A DNA stretch of 64,000 bases from Atrichornis clamosus (GCA_013400975.1 WBMZ01009020.1:20492-84491); one strand, 5' to 3'. Positions 12,601 through 24,674 are shown, counted from the stretch's first letter. Notes: a model not told the origin generated them from the letters alone. Numbers and translations: made by a program.

Positions 12601-15600
12601 TTAAGATTCATACGCAGAAAAAAGGAAAGAGCATTTCCCTTTGGCCCAGGACCTCAGGGAGGTGGAAATCACCTAAAATTCAGAAACCAATTTCACACTT
12701 CACCTTCTTCCCATGATTAGGAAGCAGTGACGCTTTGCTGAGAGCAGTCTGGTGTCCCAGCTTCCCAGTTTGTGTTTTCCCCAGAGCATTTTGTGCCTGC
12801 CAGGGCAGCCACGTGTCAAAGTTAAGCTGCTCCTTCGGCTCCGTCCTGCCGGTGTATTTTCTAGGAGAGATGTAGAAATCCAACCTCATCCCAACAAGAT
12901 GAACTCTTTCCCAAAGAGAAAAAAGGTATCCATGGAAACCCAGCTAGAGCACTGTAATCCCTGGGCAGCAATGTGTAACTGCCCAGTGCTGCTCTGTAAC
13001 AGAAAAAACCCTGCAAGCCTACCTCCGCAAATTTGCAGCAGAGCTCCCAAATTATGTCAAGGTTTATCCGCACCCTGGTGAAAGAGCTGCTTACCAGTTG
13101 GATAGAGATGCTGCAGGATCCCATCATCCACAGTGTGAAGATCCTTCACATTAAAAGAAGGGAAGAAATACGAGCGGAAAAACTTCTTTGGGAAGAGTCC
13201 TTCCCATGTGTCATCACCCATGAAGACCACTCTCCTTCCTGAGCCAAAAAGAAAGGAACCAATGAGAAATGGAGCCCACCTGAGTCATGCTGGTACCACA
13301 ACAGTGTAAAGAGACTGGGTAGACCCAGGTCAGGGTCCGGGGCAATAGTTCCTCTTCAACCCACACTAAACACTGACCTAAAATTAAAACAAACATCTGA
13401 CTGTAAATTACTTCGAATACAGGGAAGGACCAGCCCTGTCCCTAAGCCCATGATTGCTCCCCGCACTAAATCCACCTGCACAACCTCACAACTTACTGCT
13501 GACCTGACACATCACTCCAGTAGAAAGACTCGTGGGTCACCACAACACAGGTGGGTGCAGGGGGTGCAGCACAAAGCAGACAAACCCTCATCCAAGGCCT
13601 GTGACCCCACTGCAAAACACAACGCAGCAGATGGTGGAGCAGAAGATGTGAGCCCTGGGCTTTGGCTTTTAAACACAACGGTGATGGTGGTCCAGACGTG
13701 GAAAAGAAAAAGCAAAAGAACTGATGCTTCCCTCTGCCCTTGCTCTGCTTGCCCTGCTTGCCATCTGCCCTCTGTGTTTCCACAGAGCCTCTTCAGCCTG
13801 AGAGCAGGAACCTCTTCCTCTGAGGCTGCTGCTCTGGAACAGGATCTACCAGTGCATTTTGCCTGATGATTTACTGCATTTGCCCATCTTGCTCACACAC
13901 AGTCATGCTGCCTTAACCCAGGCACTGGTACCACTCGGAGCCTTGGGAGGAAATCTCTCTGAATAACAGCCCACTGTGGCCTGTCCTCTTCCTTCTACTC
14001 CATTATCCCACCATAGCAAGCCCTTTACAGCTGCACTTAGCACCCCCCGACAGAACCAAACTACATCAAAAGTGGGAGGAGGTCACTGCCTCACAGCCAC
14101 AGGCAGCTGTCCAGGAAGGCTCGCTGCTTGAGTAATACTCCCACAGCATACCTGGCACCACCTGGCACGCCTGGCTCCTCCCCCATCATGCGCCTCACAC
14201 CACATGACGACTGCCCTTGGCATCCTACAGGCATTCCTGGGGGTGACCTTGTGACAATCACCACCAGCACAGCCACTTTCATCTGCTTTCTCATCATCTT
14301 TGAAGATGATGAAGATGAAGCCATGGTCACAGCTGCTTCTCACTCGCAGTACAAGTTGGAGAAACCCTGCCTGCATGACAGCTCTGCCTGAGGTAACTGT
14401 CATTGAGCGGGGCAGGGTGGAGGTGTTGTTTCCCAATCCCAGGGAGAAAGGAATCAAGTTTTTGAACACAGGCTAAACTGAGCAGGGGTTTGCATGTGCC
14501 CTGTGCCACTGGGCTGCCGCCCTGCCCACACAGAGTCATAGAATGTTAAGGGGTCATCTAGTCCCAAGGCCCTCCACCACAGGCAGGAGCACCTCCCACG
14601 AGACCAGGTAGCTCAAGGGCTTATCCAACCTGGCCTTGAACACTGCCAGGGATGGGGCATCTACAACCTCCCTGGGGAACCTGTTCCAGTATCCCACCAT
14701 CCCCATAGCAAAGAATTTCTTCTTAATATCTAACTTAAATTTCTCCTCTGTTACTTTGTATCCATTACTCCTTATCTTATCAATACAGTTCCTGATAAAA
14801 AGTTCCTTTCCAGCTTTCCTGTAAGTCCCCTTCAGGTACTGGAAGATTGGTATGAAGTCTCCATGCAACCTTCTCTTCTCCAGGCCCAAAAACCCCATTC
14901 ACAGAATCATCAAGGCTGGAAGAGACCTTCAAGATTATGCAATCCAACCATCCACTACCACTGCAACCCCTAAACCACATCACCCAGCACGAGATCCAGA
15001 CCCCACTTAAACACCTCCAGGAAGGGAGACTCCACCACCACCCCAGGCAACCTATTCCTATGCCAGACCACCCTAGCAGTGAAAAAAATTCTTTTTTATA
15101 TCTAATGTGAAACTCCCCTGCCTGAGCTGAAGGTCAAGAACTCACCGTTCTGCACCAGCTGTGCCAGCAGGTTGTCCTCCTGGATGGCGTAGGAGGCGAA
15201 GTTGCTGCCCACGTCGATGAAGGTGGGCAGCGAGCCGGTGGTGAGGCCCTTGATGCGCTGCATAGTGGCGGTGGGGGGGTCGGCTCGGAAGCGGTAGAGC
15301 CGGGCATGGCGTGGCTGTGAGGTGGCCAGCTGGTGCAGGACACCCAGCTTGTTCTCATAGGGCAGCGGGCTGGCCTTGGTGGGGTCGAAACGGGCGAACT
15401 CGAAATGGAGGGCATCGATGATGACGAGCACGGCCTTGGAAAAGCGTTGAGGTGCCCAGCAGGAGCCTGGCGGGAGGCTCTGCCTCTCCCAAGGTGGTGG
15501 CACGAGTGGGTCTGAGCAGGAACTGCTGCTGGCAAGCTCGATCCGCGTGAGCAGGAAGCCGCTCATAAAGAGCCCAATACCAGAAAAAAAGAGAAAGCAA

Positions 15601-15638
15601 ACCCAGGCCAGGAAGAGCACCACTGGCCACCGCTGCAT
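3619..15638 (-). CDS. PIGO: GPI ethanolamine phosphate transferase 3 (PIG-O)
   Basis: ER membrane enzyme that adds ethanolamine phosphate to mannose 3 of the GPI precursor, working with PIGF; this group later links GPI to protein. Ten coding exons were placed by GT-AG sites and phase: 15638-15146, 13238-13095, 12009-11886, 10900-10741, 9567-9394, 7959-6390, 5866-5663, 5373-5171, 4408-4338, 3739-3619. They sum to 3264 bases (1087 aa; human 1089). The protein begins [18 protein letters not shown], an N-terminal signal anchor. The alkaline-phosphatase-like lumenal domain shows [25 protein letters not shown] (catalytic Thr region), [13 protein letters not shown] and [16 protein letters not shown] metal-binding motifs. 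The 1570-base exon and those after it encode the multi-pass C-terminal half, with [13 protein letters not shown] and [14 protein letters not shown] conserved. The ATG lies one base after the splice acceptor at 15639, so the 5' UTR begins in a separate exon. No key residue is missing. Confidence 0.97.
9915..10620 (+). mobile_element. CR1 LINE fragment, 3' end
   Basis: This sits in the PIGO intron between the exons at 10741 and 9567, antisense to PIGO. It is a 5'-truncated copy whose translation keeps the end of the CR1 reverse-transcriptase region ([20 protein letters not shown]) and which finishes in tatattctatgattctgtga, the characteristic CR1 terminus. The single undetermined base of the window (10529) falls inside it. 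Confidence 0.93.
14531..14897 (-). mobile_element. CR1 LINE fragment, minus orientation
   Basis: This CR1 3' region reads on the minus strand in PIGO intron 1 (coding numbering). It carries the typical stretches 'acctggccttgaacactgcc' and 'ggggaacctgttccag' on the plus strand. It ends against a second CR1 copy in the same orientation, giving a head-to-tail pair. Confidence 0.9.
14901..15133 (-). mobile_element. CR1 LINE fragment abutting the PIGO exon 1 donor
   Basis: This is a second, more divergent CR1 copy in tandem with the previous one. Recognisable CR1 sequence ('cagaatcatcaaggctggaa' at its 3' end) continues to about 15133, while the PIGO splice donor lies at 15144-15145. The intron therefore starts with only about ten bases of non-repeat sequence. 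Confidence 0.82.
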
Positions 15639-15779
15639 CCTAGAGGAAAGAACAGGCAGGTTCAGCCTCCAGCGGCTCTACCTGGGCAAGTACCGCTCCC
15701 TACCAACACCCATCCCTGGCCCAACACCCCTCGCACCCCAGTACCTCCCATCAGCCTTGACACAACCCTGACTTGACTT

Positions 15780-16260
15780 TACCTGGTCCCACCCCGTGTC
15801 CTGGCAACTACCGCGCGCACCTCCGTGTACGCCCACCTGAGCGGGAGCTGAGTCCTGCTTCCTCCTGACCGTCCAGAGCTGCCAGTCCCGCCCCGACACC
15901 CCCATTCCCCTCCCGACACCCTCAGTCCCCTGACACACCCCCGACCTCTCCCCTGCACTCCCGACTCCCGGTCCACCTCCCCACACTCGCGCCGCCCTTG
16001 TGCCCCCCGCGCCCCCACACTCCCCTTCCGCCCCACCAGGCCCTCGCAGCTCCCTGTGCCCCCCCGGGCCCCGCTCCCCTCCCGTCCCACCTGCGGCTCC
16101 CGGCGCCCGTCGCCCCCGGAAGCGCCGCGCGTGGCGCCGATCGCGACAGAGCGGCACCCCGGGGAGCGGCGGGGGGGGGGCCGGCAGCGCCCCCTGGCGG
16201 CTGGGAGGTCCCCGCGCGCCTCCCTTTGGGCGAGGCACCCCCGTAACGTCGAAGGCGTTG
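15780..16260 (-). promoter_or_regulatory. PIGO CpG-island promoter and 5' UTR exon region
   Basis: A GC- and CpG-rich block directly upstream of the PIGO coding exon, bounded at about 16260 by AT-rich DNA. Since the ATG exon has an acceptor at 15640-15641, transcription must start upstream, most likely in this block. A good donor on the minus strand (CCGCTCAG then gtgggc, exon end at 15837) is a candidate end for the non-coding first exon. The start site itself is not visible. Confidence 0.7.
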
Positions 16261-16469
16261 TTTTAATTATATTAATGTGTTAATCGGCAGAGGCGCTCCT
16301 AGCCCTGTGGTGCGCGCTGTGGGGAGTCCGCTACAGAGAACGCACAGTCATGCATTGTAGGGGCAGCTGCAGGGAGATGACAGACGAGGGGATGGTGACA
16401 AGAGCTCACATTCCCAGAGAGGTGTTCCCCCGGGAAAGGCATCCTTCCTAGGAGGCGGGTCCCCAAGTT

Positions 16470-16740
16470 CATAGAATCATAGAACGGTTTGGGTTGGAGG
16501 GGCACCTTGAAACCATCTTGTTTCAACCCCTCTGCCGTGGGACATTTTCCACTCAAACAGGTTGCTCAGAGCCCCACCCAGCCTGGCCTTGAACACTTTC
16601 AGGGACAGGGCATCCACAACTTCCCAGGGCAACATCTGCCAATGCCTCACCACCCTCACAGTAAAGACATTTTTCATAGTATCTAATTTTTCACTCCTGC
16701 GTATCATTGTGTGTCCATGGGAGATCCCGGCAGGAGCCTG
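16470..16740 (-). mobile_element. CR1 LINE fragment between STOML2 and PIGO
   Basis: A minus-oriented CR1 3' end starting with 'catagaatcatagaacggtt' on the plus strand. It occupies most of the short gap between the PIGO CpG island and the STOML2 poly(A) signal. Confidence 0.92.
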
Positions 16741-16828
16741 TTGAGAAGGGATGGTTCCCCTTCGGCATCAAATCGGTGGCGTCAGGCACCCAAGCACGAG
16801 GGAACGTGCTGCAGCAGCACTGGTACCA

Positions 16829-16834
16829 TTTATT
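16829..16834 (-). terminator. STOML2 poly(A) signal
   Basis: TTTATT on the plus strand is AATAAA on the minus strand, about 130 bases after the STOML2 stop codon. It implies a short 3' UTR and leaves about 0.6 kb to the PIGO CpG island. Confidence 0.8.
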
Positions 16835-16962
16835 ACATGATTTAAATCCAATACAAAACAGGGACTAAGGGAAGAAGACCGACTGCCCACAGCAGGACAG
16901 GACTGCTGGCAGGCCTCAGGAGAGGATGCAGGATCCTTCCAGCTCTGTTAGCTGGAGCTGCC

Positions 16963-19900
16963 CTATTCTGCCTTCAGCACCTCCGTGGTGGGAGGCTGGG
17001 GGTCCTCATGGGCTGGGGGCATCTCGTCTTGGGTCTTCACAGCTTGTGGCTTGGTCAGTGTGGTGTAGATGCCCAGGGCCTGGAGGGAATGAGGCAGTCA
17101 TGGGTAGGGGAGGAGAGGAGAGGGCCAGGCCCCAGCACGGTGCCATCTTCACCTCCCCAGAGCAAGACTCACAGAATGGCTTGGGTTGGAAGAGACCTTG
17201 AAGATCATCTAGTTCCAACACCCTGCCACGGGCAGGAATACCTTTTACTATCCCAGGTTGGTCCAATCCCATCCAATCTGATCTTTGTATCCTTCCAGGG
17301 CTGGGGCATCCACAACTTCTCTGGGCAACCTGTTCCAGTACCTCACCACCCCCAGAGCGAAGAATTTCTTCCTAATACCTAGTCTCAACCTGCTCTCTCT
17401 CAGTTTAAAGCCATTCCTCCTCATCCTATCACTATAAGCCCTTGTAAAAAAGTCTTTGACCATCTTAGTTGTAAACCCATTTCAGGTATTGAAAGGTGCT
17501 ACAATGTCTCTCTGGAGCCTTCTTTTCTCCAGGCTGAACAATCCCAATGGTTTCAGCCTTCCCTCACAGGAGAGGTGCTCCAGTCAGCCCTCTGTTCATT
17601 TTGTTGCCTCTTCTGGACTTGCTCCAACCGGTCATTGTCCCTCCTGTGCTGGGACCCCAGAGCTGGATGCAGTGCTCCAGGTGGGTCTCACCAGATAAGG
17701 ACAGAGGGGCAGAATCCCCTCCTTTGACCTACTGCCCGCAGGGCTCTGGATGCAGCCCAGGACACAAGTGACTACACTGACCTGTGCGACCATGTTGGTG
17801 ACATCGCCGGTGTTAGCGGGCAGCAGGACGGTGTTGGAGTCTTTGGCAAGCTTGGAGAAAGCGTTCACATACTGCTCTGCCACAGACAGGGAGGCAGCGG
17901 CACTGCCGTGCTGCGGAGAGAGGGACAAGTCATGTACCACCAACAGCTCTTCCATGCCTGTATCCCCAGCCCACCCCAGGTGGTCATAGCTCTGAGGACA
18001 GCAAAGGTCCTCACTCCCTGCTGCTGCTGGAGTTGCCAGGGGGTGTCCGAGAGAAAGCCAGGAGTGACCTCGCCCACAGTATGACCTCCCCTAGCACCAG
18101 CACGAAAGCAGTGGCTGCCACAAGTGGCCGTCGCTCACCTGCTGTGCCAGAGCAGCTGCCAGCAGCTGGATTGCCTCTGCCTTGGCCCTGGCCTTGACCA
18201 GCATGGCGTTGGCTTCTCCTGCAATGAACCACAGCAGAGGGTGCATCAAAACCACAACAAAGCACTTGCAAGGAGCGAATCCGGACAGAGAGTGATTCAT
18301 GTACGCATAGCTGTCTCTTCCCCAACAGCAGCACTGCCACACACTGCCTGACCAAGGCTGGTGTGGGGGAAACAACACAAGCTGGACCTCAGCCTGAGGC
18401 CCCAGCAGGGATCAGCGTGGCTGAGGAAGCCTGGCCCACAGTGATGCAGCCTCTCCCCAGTAGCACCACCCCTCAGTCCAGGGGGCTACAGATCCCTGTA
18501 TGTTCTAGCCCCAGGCACTACCAGCAGCTTTGTTGATTTGTTCAGCCTTCTCAGCTTCTGAGGCTAGGATCTGCGCCTGCTTCTGGCCCTCAGCCACGTT
18601 GATAGCTGACTCCCTCGTCCCCTCTGACTCCAGCACTGTCGCCCGCTTCCGTCGCTCTGCCTCCACCTGCAAACACAGGTCAGACACCAGCCTGCTGTGG
18701 CTGTGCTGGGAAAATCCCATCCATAGGGCAAGGACATGCTCCTTGGTCCTGCTGGGGCAAGCATGGCTTAGCAAAGCATGACAATGCAGGTACGGAACAC
18801 CGTGTGGTCCCAGCAAGGGCTAGTTCTGCCCCTCACACCACACAGCCCTCCCCAGCCCGGTCCACACCTACCTGGGCAGCTGCTTCCCCCTCCCCCCACT
18901 TCCAGCCCACAGATCTGGTGTCCAGCTTTTCTCAAGGGGAAACATTCAGCTCTGGGATTAGGTTTGCCACAGAGCCCAGTAGGGATTTTAAAGGGAGTCG
19001 GCAGGGCTTGCATGTACCAGGCAGGGGTCACCCCCACAAAAATTATTTATTCGGTAGCTGTATATCTGCAGCCAAAGTGCTCCTCCTGTGGTGAAGGGTG
19101 GGTGCTGCCAGCTCTGGACATGTAACAATGATGCACCATAGCCTGTATCAGCAATAGTGTGGCCAGCAGGACTAGAAAAGTGAGTCTCTCCCTGTACTCA
19201 GCAATTGTGAGGCCACGCCTCGAGTCCTATGTCCAGTCCTAGGCTCCTCAATTCAGGAGGGACTTTGAGGTGCTGGAGCATGTCCACAGAAGGAAAATGG
19301 AACTTGAGAAGGGTCTGGAGCACAAGTCTTATGAGGAGCCCTTGAAGGAGCTGGGGTTGTTTAGTCTGGACAAGAGGAAGCTCAGGGTTGACCCTACTAC
19401 CTGAAAGAAAGTTGTAGACACCTTGGGGCTGGCCTCTTCTCCTAGGGAACCAGCAATAGGATAAGAGGACATAATCTTAAGCAGAACTAGGGGAGGTTTA
19501 GGTTGAACATTAGGAAGAATTCCTTCACAGAAAGGGTGAGTAGACATTGGAATGGGATGCCCAGGGAGGTGGTGAAGTCACTGCTCCTGGAGGTTTTTAA
19601 AGGAAGACAGGACATGGCACTTGGTGCCATGGTCTGGGCTGACAAAGTGGTATTTGATCATAGGTTGGACTGATAATCTGAGGTCCTTTGCAACCCAATG
19701 GGTCCTGTGATTCTGTAACGTAATGTGGGAGAGGAGGCTTCCTTCTTGTTCCAGACCTCCCTCCCACAGAGCCACACCTGCATCTGCATGGATTCCTTCA
19801 CACGGGGGGGCACGTGGATGTCCTTGATCTCATAGCGCAGACACCGGATGCCCCAGCAGTCTGAAGCCTGGTTGATGGCATCCACGATGCTGGCGTTGAG

Positions 19901-22900
19901 GGACTCCCGCTCCTGGGAGGCACAAAAGAAATGGCAGAGAGCAGAGAAGAGGTTCTTAGAATGGCAGGGGTTAGAAGGGAAACAGACACCCCCCTCAGAG
20001 GCCAAGATCTGTCAGAAGAACACATCTCCACAGGTTTCAGGCTAGGTCAGGTGCTTCCCATAGCTCTTCATCTCCTAGGGAGGGCAGTGCCCCACACTGA
20101 AACTGCTGGGACACAGTATCTGGTATACATCCAGATACAACAGAATGCCAACAACATCAGTTTCTGCCCAGCAAATGCAGCACAAGGATTACAGAACCCC
20201 ATGAACCAGGTCAGGGACATTCATCACTGGGCCTGAGCAAAGAGTCACTGACTCAAGAGAAACATGGCTGGACCAGCTGGATCGGTGCACCCATCACCTA
20301 TGCCACCCATCACCCCTTCCAAATAACCCAGGGCAGGGCAGAAAATAGCTCCTGTTAAAAAAAACAACCAAAAAAAGACCCATCTCCAGCGATTCACCAA
20401 TAGGTCAACTGAAACAGAAGCCAGAAGCCCTCTAAGCAAAGGGCAATTTGCTGTTAAGCAAATCAAGCCTGGCCATGCAGGCTGTCCTGGGATTTTGAGA
20501 GACGCTGGCACTTCCATGATACACATCCTCAGCTCACCCGAAAGACTCTGTCGAGAGAGAGTTTGCCAAGTTCAGATCTCATGGTAGTCTGGGCCAGCTG
20601 GGTTACTGCATACTCAGGATCTTCCACCCCATAGCTCGCCTGGAGAGCAGACACACAGAACAGAGTGGATAGGGGTGCCAAGAGGGACCCTGAACAAGGC
20701 AGGAGGGACAAACACAGCATTAGGGCAAGAAACGTGCCAGACATCCGTGCTGAAAATGTGGAGTCTGGAGCCTTGGGAGGGGTGAGGGTGCCCAGCCCAC
20801 CTGCCAGGCAGGGCACAGAGGCTGAAGCACGCATTTTGGGGAGCAGGAGTGGGCAGAACCAGGAGAAAGGTACCCAAGGGGCAGGGATAGTACCTTGTAG
20901 GGGTCCATAACCCGCAGGTAGAGCACACCATCAATCTGCAGGGTGACATTATCTGTCAGGAGAGAACAACAGCCCCTGTTCACTGAAGCAGCAAAAACAA
21001 AACACGGAAACACCCTCTTCCCCAGCAGAGCTGGGCAGTGTCATCCCTTTCCTTCCTGACATAGTAGCACGGCATGAAAGAGGGATTGGCTGAAATAGAT
21101 GTCCTTATCCAAAGGCTTTGTAAAAAGCTTGGCATTGCCTGGTAGACACTATAATGTTTTAATGCTCAAGCCTTGATTTTCCAGATAGTAACATTTCACA
21201 CTGTAGTTCTCATAAATAAAGATTTAAGAAGGAAGAAACCAAAACAAATCACTTAAAACTAGAAATGTAGCAGAGCTATCCATTACATCAATTAACCTGT
21301 TCTAAAGTATTTTTTTTACAGAAATAGATTTTTATTTTTTTGTGGTTCAATAATGGAAAGCATCTGAAAAACACATTTCTGCCCATGTACATTCAACTCA
21401 GCAAGCAGGGGCAGCTGCAGCCCAGAGAGTGCAGGTGGGACCTCGTGGGGTGCCCCTATTCACAGCACCAGCCTTCCAGCACCTAAAGAAAGCTGAAGAG
21501 GGACTTTCCACACAGGCATGGAGGGATAGGACAAGGGGGAATGGCCTTAAACTAAGGGAGGGCAGGCTGGGATTAGGTATTAGGAAGAAATTCTTGGCTG
21601 TGAGGGTAATGAGGCCCTGGCACAGGGTGCCCAGAGAAGTTGTAGATGCCCCATCCCTGGCAGTGTTCAAGGCCAGGTTGGATGGAGCTTTGAGCAACCT
21701 GGTCTAGTGGAACATGTCCCTGCCCATGGCAGAGGGTTGGAGTAAGATGAACTTTAAGGTCCTTTCCAACCCAAACCATTCTGTGATCCTGTGATTTTAT
21801 GGCTGAGCCTGGGCACCAAGGGACAGGGCTGATTGCAGGAGCTTGGGACAATTCCACTCATTCCCACGCTGTCCCTTGCTCACCCTAGACACAGCGGGAG
21901 AAAAGGGGCAGGACACGGAAGCTCACCCAGTGTGACAGCAGATTGCTCTGGGACATTAATGACGATTTCTTTGAGACTCTGGACGTAACGAATCCGATCC
22001 AGGAGAGGGATGAGGAAGTTCAAACCCTGGGAAAATGGTGGGATTAGATAGCTAACAGTCAGACTAGAGACGTGCAAACAAAGCCCATGCCACATGCTGC
22101 AAACACACTTTACACGAAGGGGGAATTTCAGTTTCTCAGTGCTTTTAACATCCCACCAGGAAAATTAGCCCACAGGCAGCCAAAAGGATTTCAGCCTGGG
22201 AAACTGATCCCACCACCCCTCGGATGCTCGTGCAAAGGACGCGCCTCGCTACAGCTTTAGGAACCTGCTGAATCCAGAAGGGGAGAAAAGCTGCTCCTTA
22301 CAGGCTCGAGGATTCGGTGGAACTTGCCCATCCTCTCCACCACCCAGGCCTCCTGCTGTGGCACAAAGAGCACCCCGATGTTCATGGGCAGCCCGGAGTT
22401 CCAGCGGCACGGGGCTGGAGCCAGCCATGCCGCACGCTTCAGCTGCTGGGAGTGCTGGGGGAAGGAGACAGACCAGGATTGCGACAGCTGCTGGCCCCTC
22501 AGAGCCCAGCACCACACCTGTTAACCCATCTGGGCTTGTGACCAGGGGACAAGGGCAGGAAACAGCTCTCATGCCCCAAATGAGCCCATACTGTAACGGG
22601 ATGAGAGCTGTTCCACAGGGATGAGGCCCAGGCCTCAGGGACAGCCTTCTCCACTGGTGCAGGAGGGGCTCACTCCTGTGCTAGAGCTTTCTGCACGTCT
22701 CTGCTCCTCTCACATCCAACCTGGAGCGGGGAATAAAGCCTCCCTGCCACTGTAAGGGCAATTAAGGGGTGTGTGCGGGGTCTCTTCTGACCCACTTGGC
22801 CCTATAACCCGGCAAGGCCCACTCCCACAGCCTTCTCCCTCACCTCCCTGGTGGTCCCAGGCCACCCTCTTTCAACAACCTGTCCCTCCCCAGCTCCAGC

Positions 22901-24462
22901 TACCTCCTCAGCTTCTCACAAAGACCTGTCATTTCCCAGGCATTCCCACACCCTCCTCCTCATAGCCCCTCCCTTCCTCTCATGCCTGGCTTCCCCCAAC
23001 CACCTCGCTCACCTCCCCCACACCCCAACCCAGCTCAGATGTCCACAGCCCCACACATCCATTTCTCCTACAACAATCCAGCTCCACCTCACTGCTCCCC
23101 ATGCTCAGTCACCCTCACTGACCGCCTCACACCCATTTGTCCACAGCTTCCTTTGCACTATCCCTGCTCAGCTCCAAGCGAGCCCCCCACACCTCCAGCA
23201 CTTCCCTGGATGCCCAACACAACCCCACCGACCCCTCCCAATCTCCCCATATCTGTCTGTCCCCTGCACCACCTCCCCCACTCTGTACCCTAGTCCCTGC
23301 CCAGCTACCCACCACCACCCCAGCAACTCCCCAGAACCCCAACATCACTGCACTGATCCCTCCCTCTCAGTCCCCCTGCACCTACTTGTCCTCTGCACCC
23401 CTCCTCCCCGCAGCTCCTCCCCGTGCCCAGTGTCTCCCAGACCCTTATCACCACAACCGCACTGATCCCCCACCTCCTCAATCCCCCCATACCCGTTTGT
23501 TCTCTGCACCACTCCCCTCACCTCCTTACTCTATATCCATATCCAGCACCCCCCACCACTCCAGCATTTCCCCAGACCCCCAACACTCCCCCACAGATCC
23601 CCCTCTTTAGTCTCCCTATTCCCTGTACCTGTCTGTCCTCTACACCACTTCCCCACCCTTTACCCCTATCCCTGCCTGGCTACCCTCAGACCCCTAACAC
23701 TACTCCACTGACCACCCCCAATTCCCCATACCCATCTGTCCATTGCACACCTCCTTCCCCCATCCCTGCCCAGCTCATCCCCACGGAGCCCCCATGTCCT
23801 CAGCACTTCCCCAGACACTCTACCGACTCCCTCGCCTCCTGAATCCTGCCATACCTCTCTGTCCTCTGCACCCTTTGTGCCCTCCTGCCCCTATCCCTGC
23901 CCAGCTCTCACCAACCGAGCCCCCATACCGCCAGCACTTCGCCGGACCCCCAACACCACCCTACCGATCCCCTCCTCACTCCCCCACTACCCATTTATCC
24001 TTTGCACTCCTGCGTGTCCCCATATCCCTATCCCTTCCCAGCCCCTCACCACCACACCAGCACTTCCCTAGATCCCCAACACCACAGACCTCCTTACCTC
24101 CTCAGTGCCTTCCTACCTGTTTGTCCACAGCCTCCTCTAACCCCGCCCTGCCCAGCTCCCCCTCACCACTTCTCCAAAGCCCCCCAGATCCCCCATACCC
24201 TTCTGTCCTCTGCATTCCCCCCATATCTCCTTACCCTAACCCTGCCCAGCTTTCCCCCAACACTTCCCCAGGTCCCCAACACCATCCCCCTCATCCCGGC
24301 GACCCCAGCCCAGACCTCTTCTCCCGGCCCCTCCAGCACCCACTACCCGGGACGTTCCCCACGTGCGCATCGGCCGAGGGCTCCCCGTTTCTCCCCTCCC
24401 ATTCCCCGCACCTGCAGCAGCCCGAGGCCGGTCCGGGCCCGGAACCCCGCCCGCGACAGCAT
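16963..24462 (-). CDS. STOML2: Stomatin-like protein 2, mitochondrial
   Basis: SPFH/prohibitin-family scaffold of the mitochondrial inner membrane that binds cardiolipin and prohibitins and organises respiratory complexes. Ten exons: 24462-24412, 22442-22302, 22026-21927, 20952-20894, 20639-20538, 19912-19778, 18666-18522, 18218-18139, 17910-17782, 17079-16963; 1059 bases, 352 aa (human 356). Exon 1 encodes 17 residues, [17 protein letters not shown], an Arg-rich start suited to mitochondrial import. The SPFH core follows ([58 protein letters not shown]), then the coiled-coil ([20 protein letters not shown]) and the conserved tail [20 protein letters not shown]. The last exon ([11 protein letters not shown]...LKAE) diverges strongly from mammals, as is usual there. 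Exon 2 has a tandem cagcag acceptor, so one extra Gln is possible. Introns hold three CR1 copies and a large pyrimidine-rich minisatellite. Confidence 0.97.
17169..17765 (-). mobile_element. CR1 LINE fragment in the last STOML2 intron
   Basis: A long sense-oriented CR1 3' region that includes 'cttctctgggcaacctgttc' and further 5' parts of the element. It fills most of the last intron and reaches to within roughly 15-20 bases of the exon 9 donor at 17780-17781. Confidence 0.92.
19150..19719 (+). mobile_element. CR1 LINE fragment in a STOML2 intron
   Basis: A plus-oriented CR1 lying antisense in the intron between the exons ending at 19778 and starting at 18666. Diagnostic stretches are 'ggaggtttaggttgaacatt' and a 3' end of gggtcctgtgattctgtaac. 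Confidence 0.9.
21480..21800 (+). mobile_element. CR1 LINE fragment in a STOML2 intron
   Basis: A plus-oriented CR1 3' end antisense to STOML2, between the exons at 21927 and 20952. It contains 'caaggccaggttggatggag' and ends in cattctgtgatcctgtgatt. It lies about 125 bases from the exon 3 donor. Confidence 0.92.
22840..24300. repeat. Degenerate pyrimidine-rich minisatellite in STOML2 intron 1
   Basis: About 1.45 kb of strongly C-rich, G-poor plus strand built from diverged tandem copies of roughly 105-130 bases. Recurrent anchors are cagcacttccccagaccc and 'gtcctctgcacc', seen near 23196, 23321, 23562, 23801, 23932, 24058 and more weakly elsewhere. Some ten copies are visible. The transcribed RNA is G-rich (runs of GGGG). 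Its strand asymmetry creates long open frames on the plus strand that are not genes. Confidence 0.8.
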
Positions 24463-24660
24463 CGCCCCCTCCGCCCGCCCCGCTCGGCTCCGCCGCCGCT
24501 CCCGCCCACCCGGAAGGCCCCTGCTGCCGCGCCGCTTCCGGGTGCGCCGCCCGTATCGGTCCTTCCGGCTCCTCCGACCGCGGTCCCCGGTTCCGCACGC
24601 CTGCGGTTCCGCTCGCCCGTTCACCGTTCCGCACCGCGCCCCCCCCAGGGAGCGACAACG
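24360..24660 (-). promoter_or_regulatory. STOML2 CpG promoter
   Basis: A CpG-dense block that contains the STOML2 start codon (24462) and its upstream sequence. It ends within about 30 bases of the ATOSB poly(A) signal, so the STOML2 promoter lies directly against the 3' end of ATOSB. No TATA box is evident, as is usual for CpG-island promoters of housekeeping genes. Confidence 0.75.
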
Positions 24661-24674
24661 CCGGGCTCGTTCTG

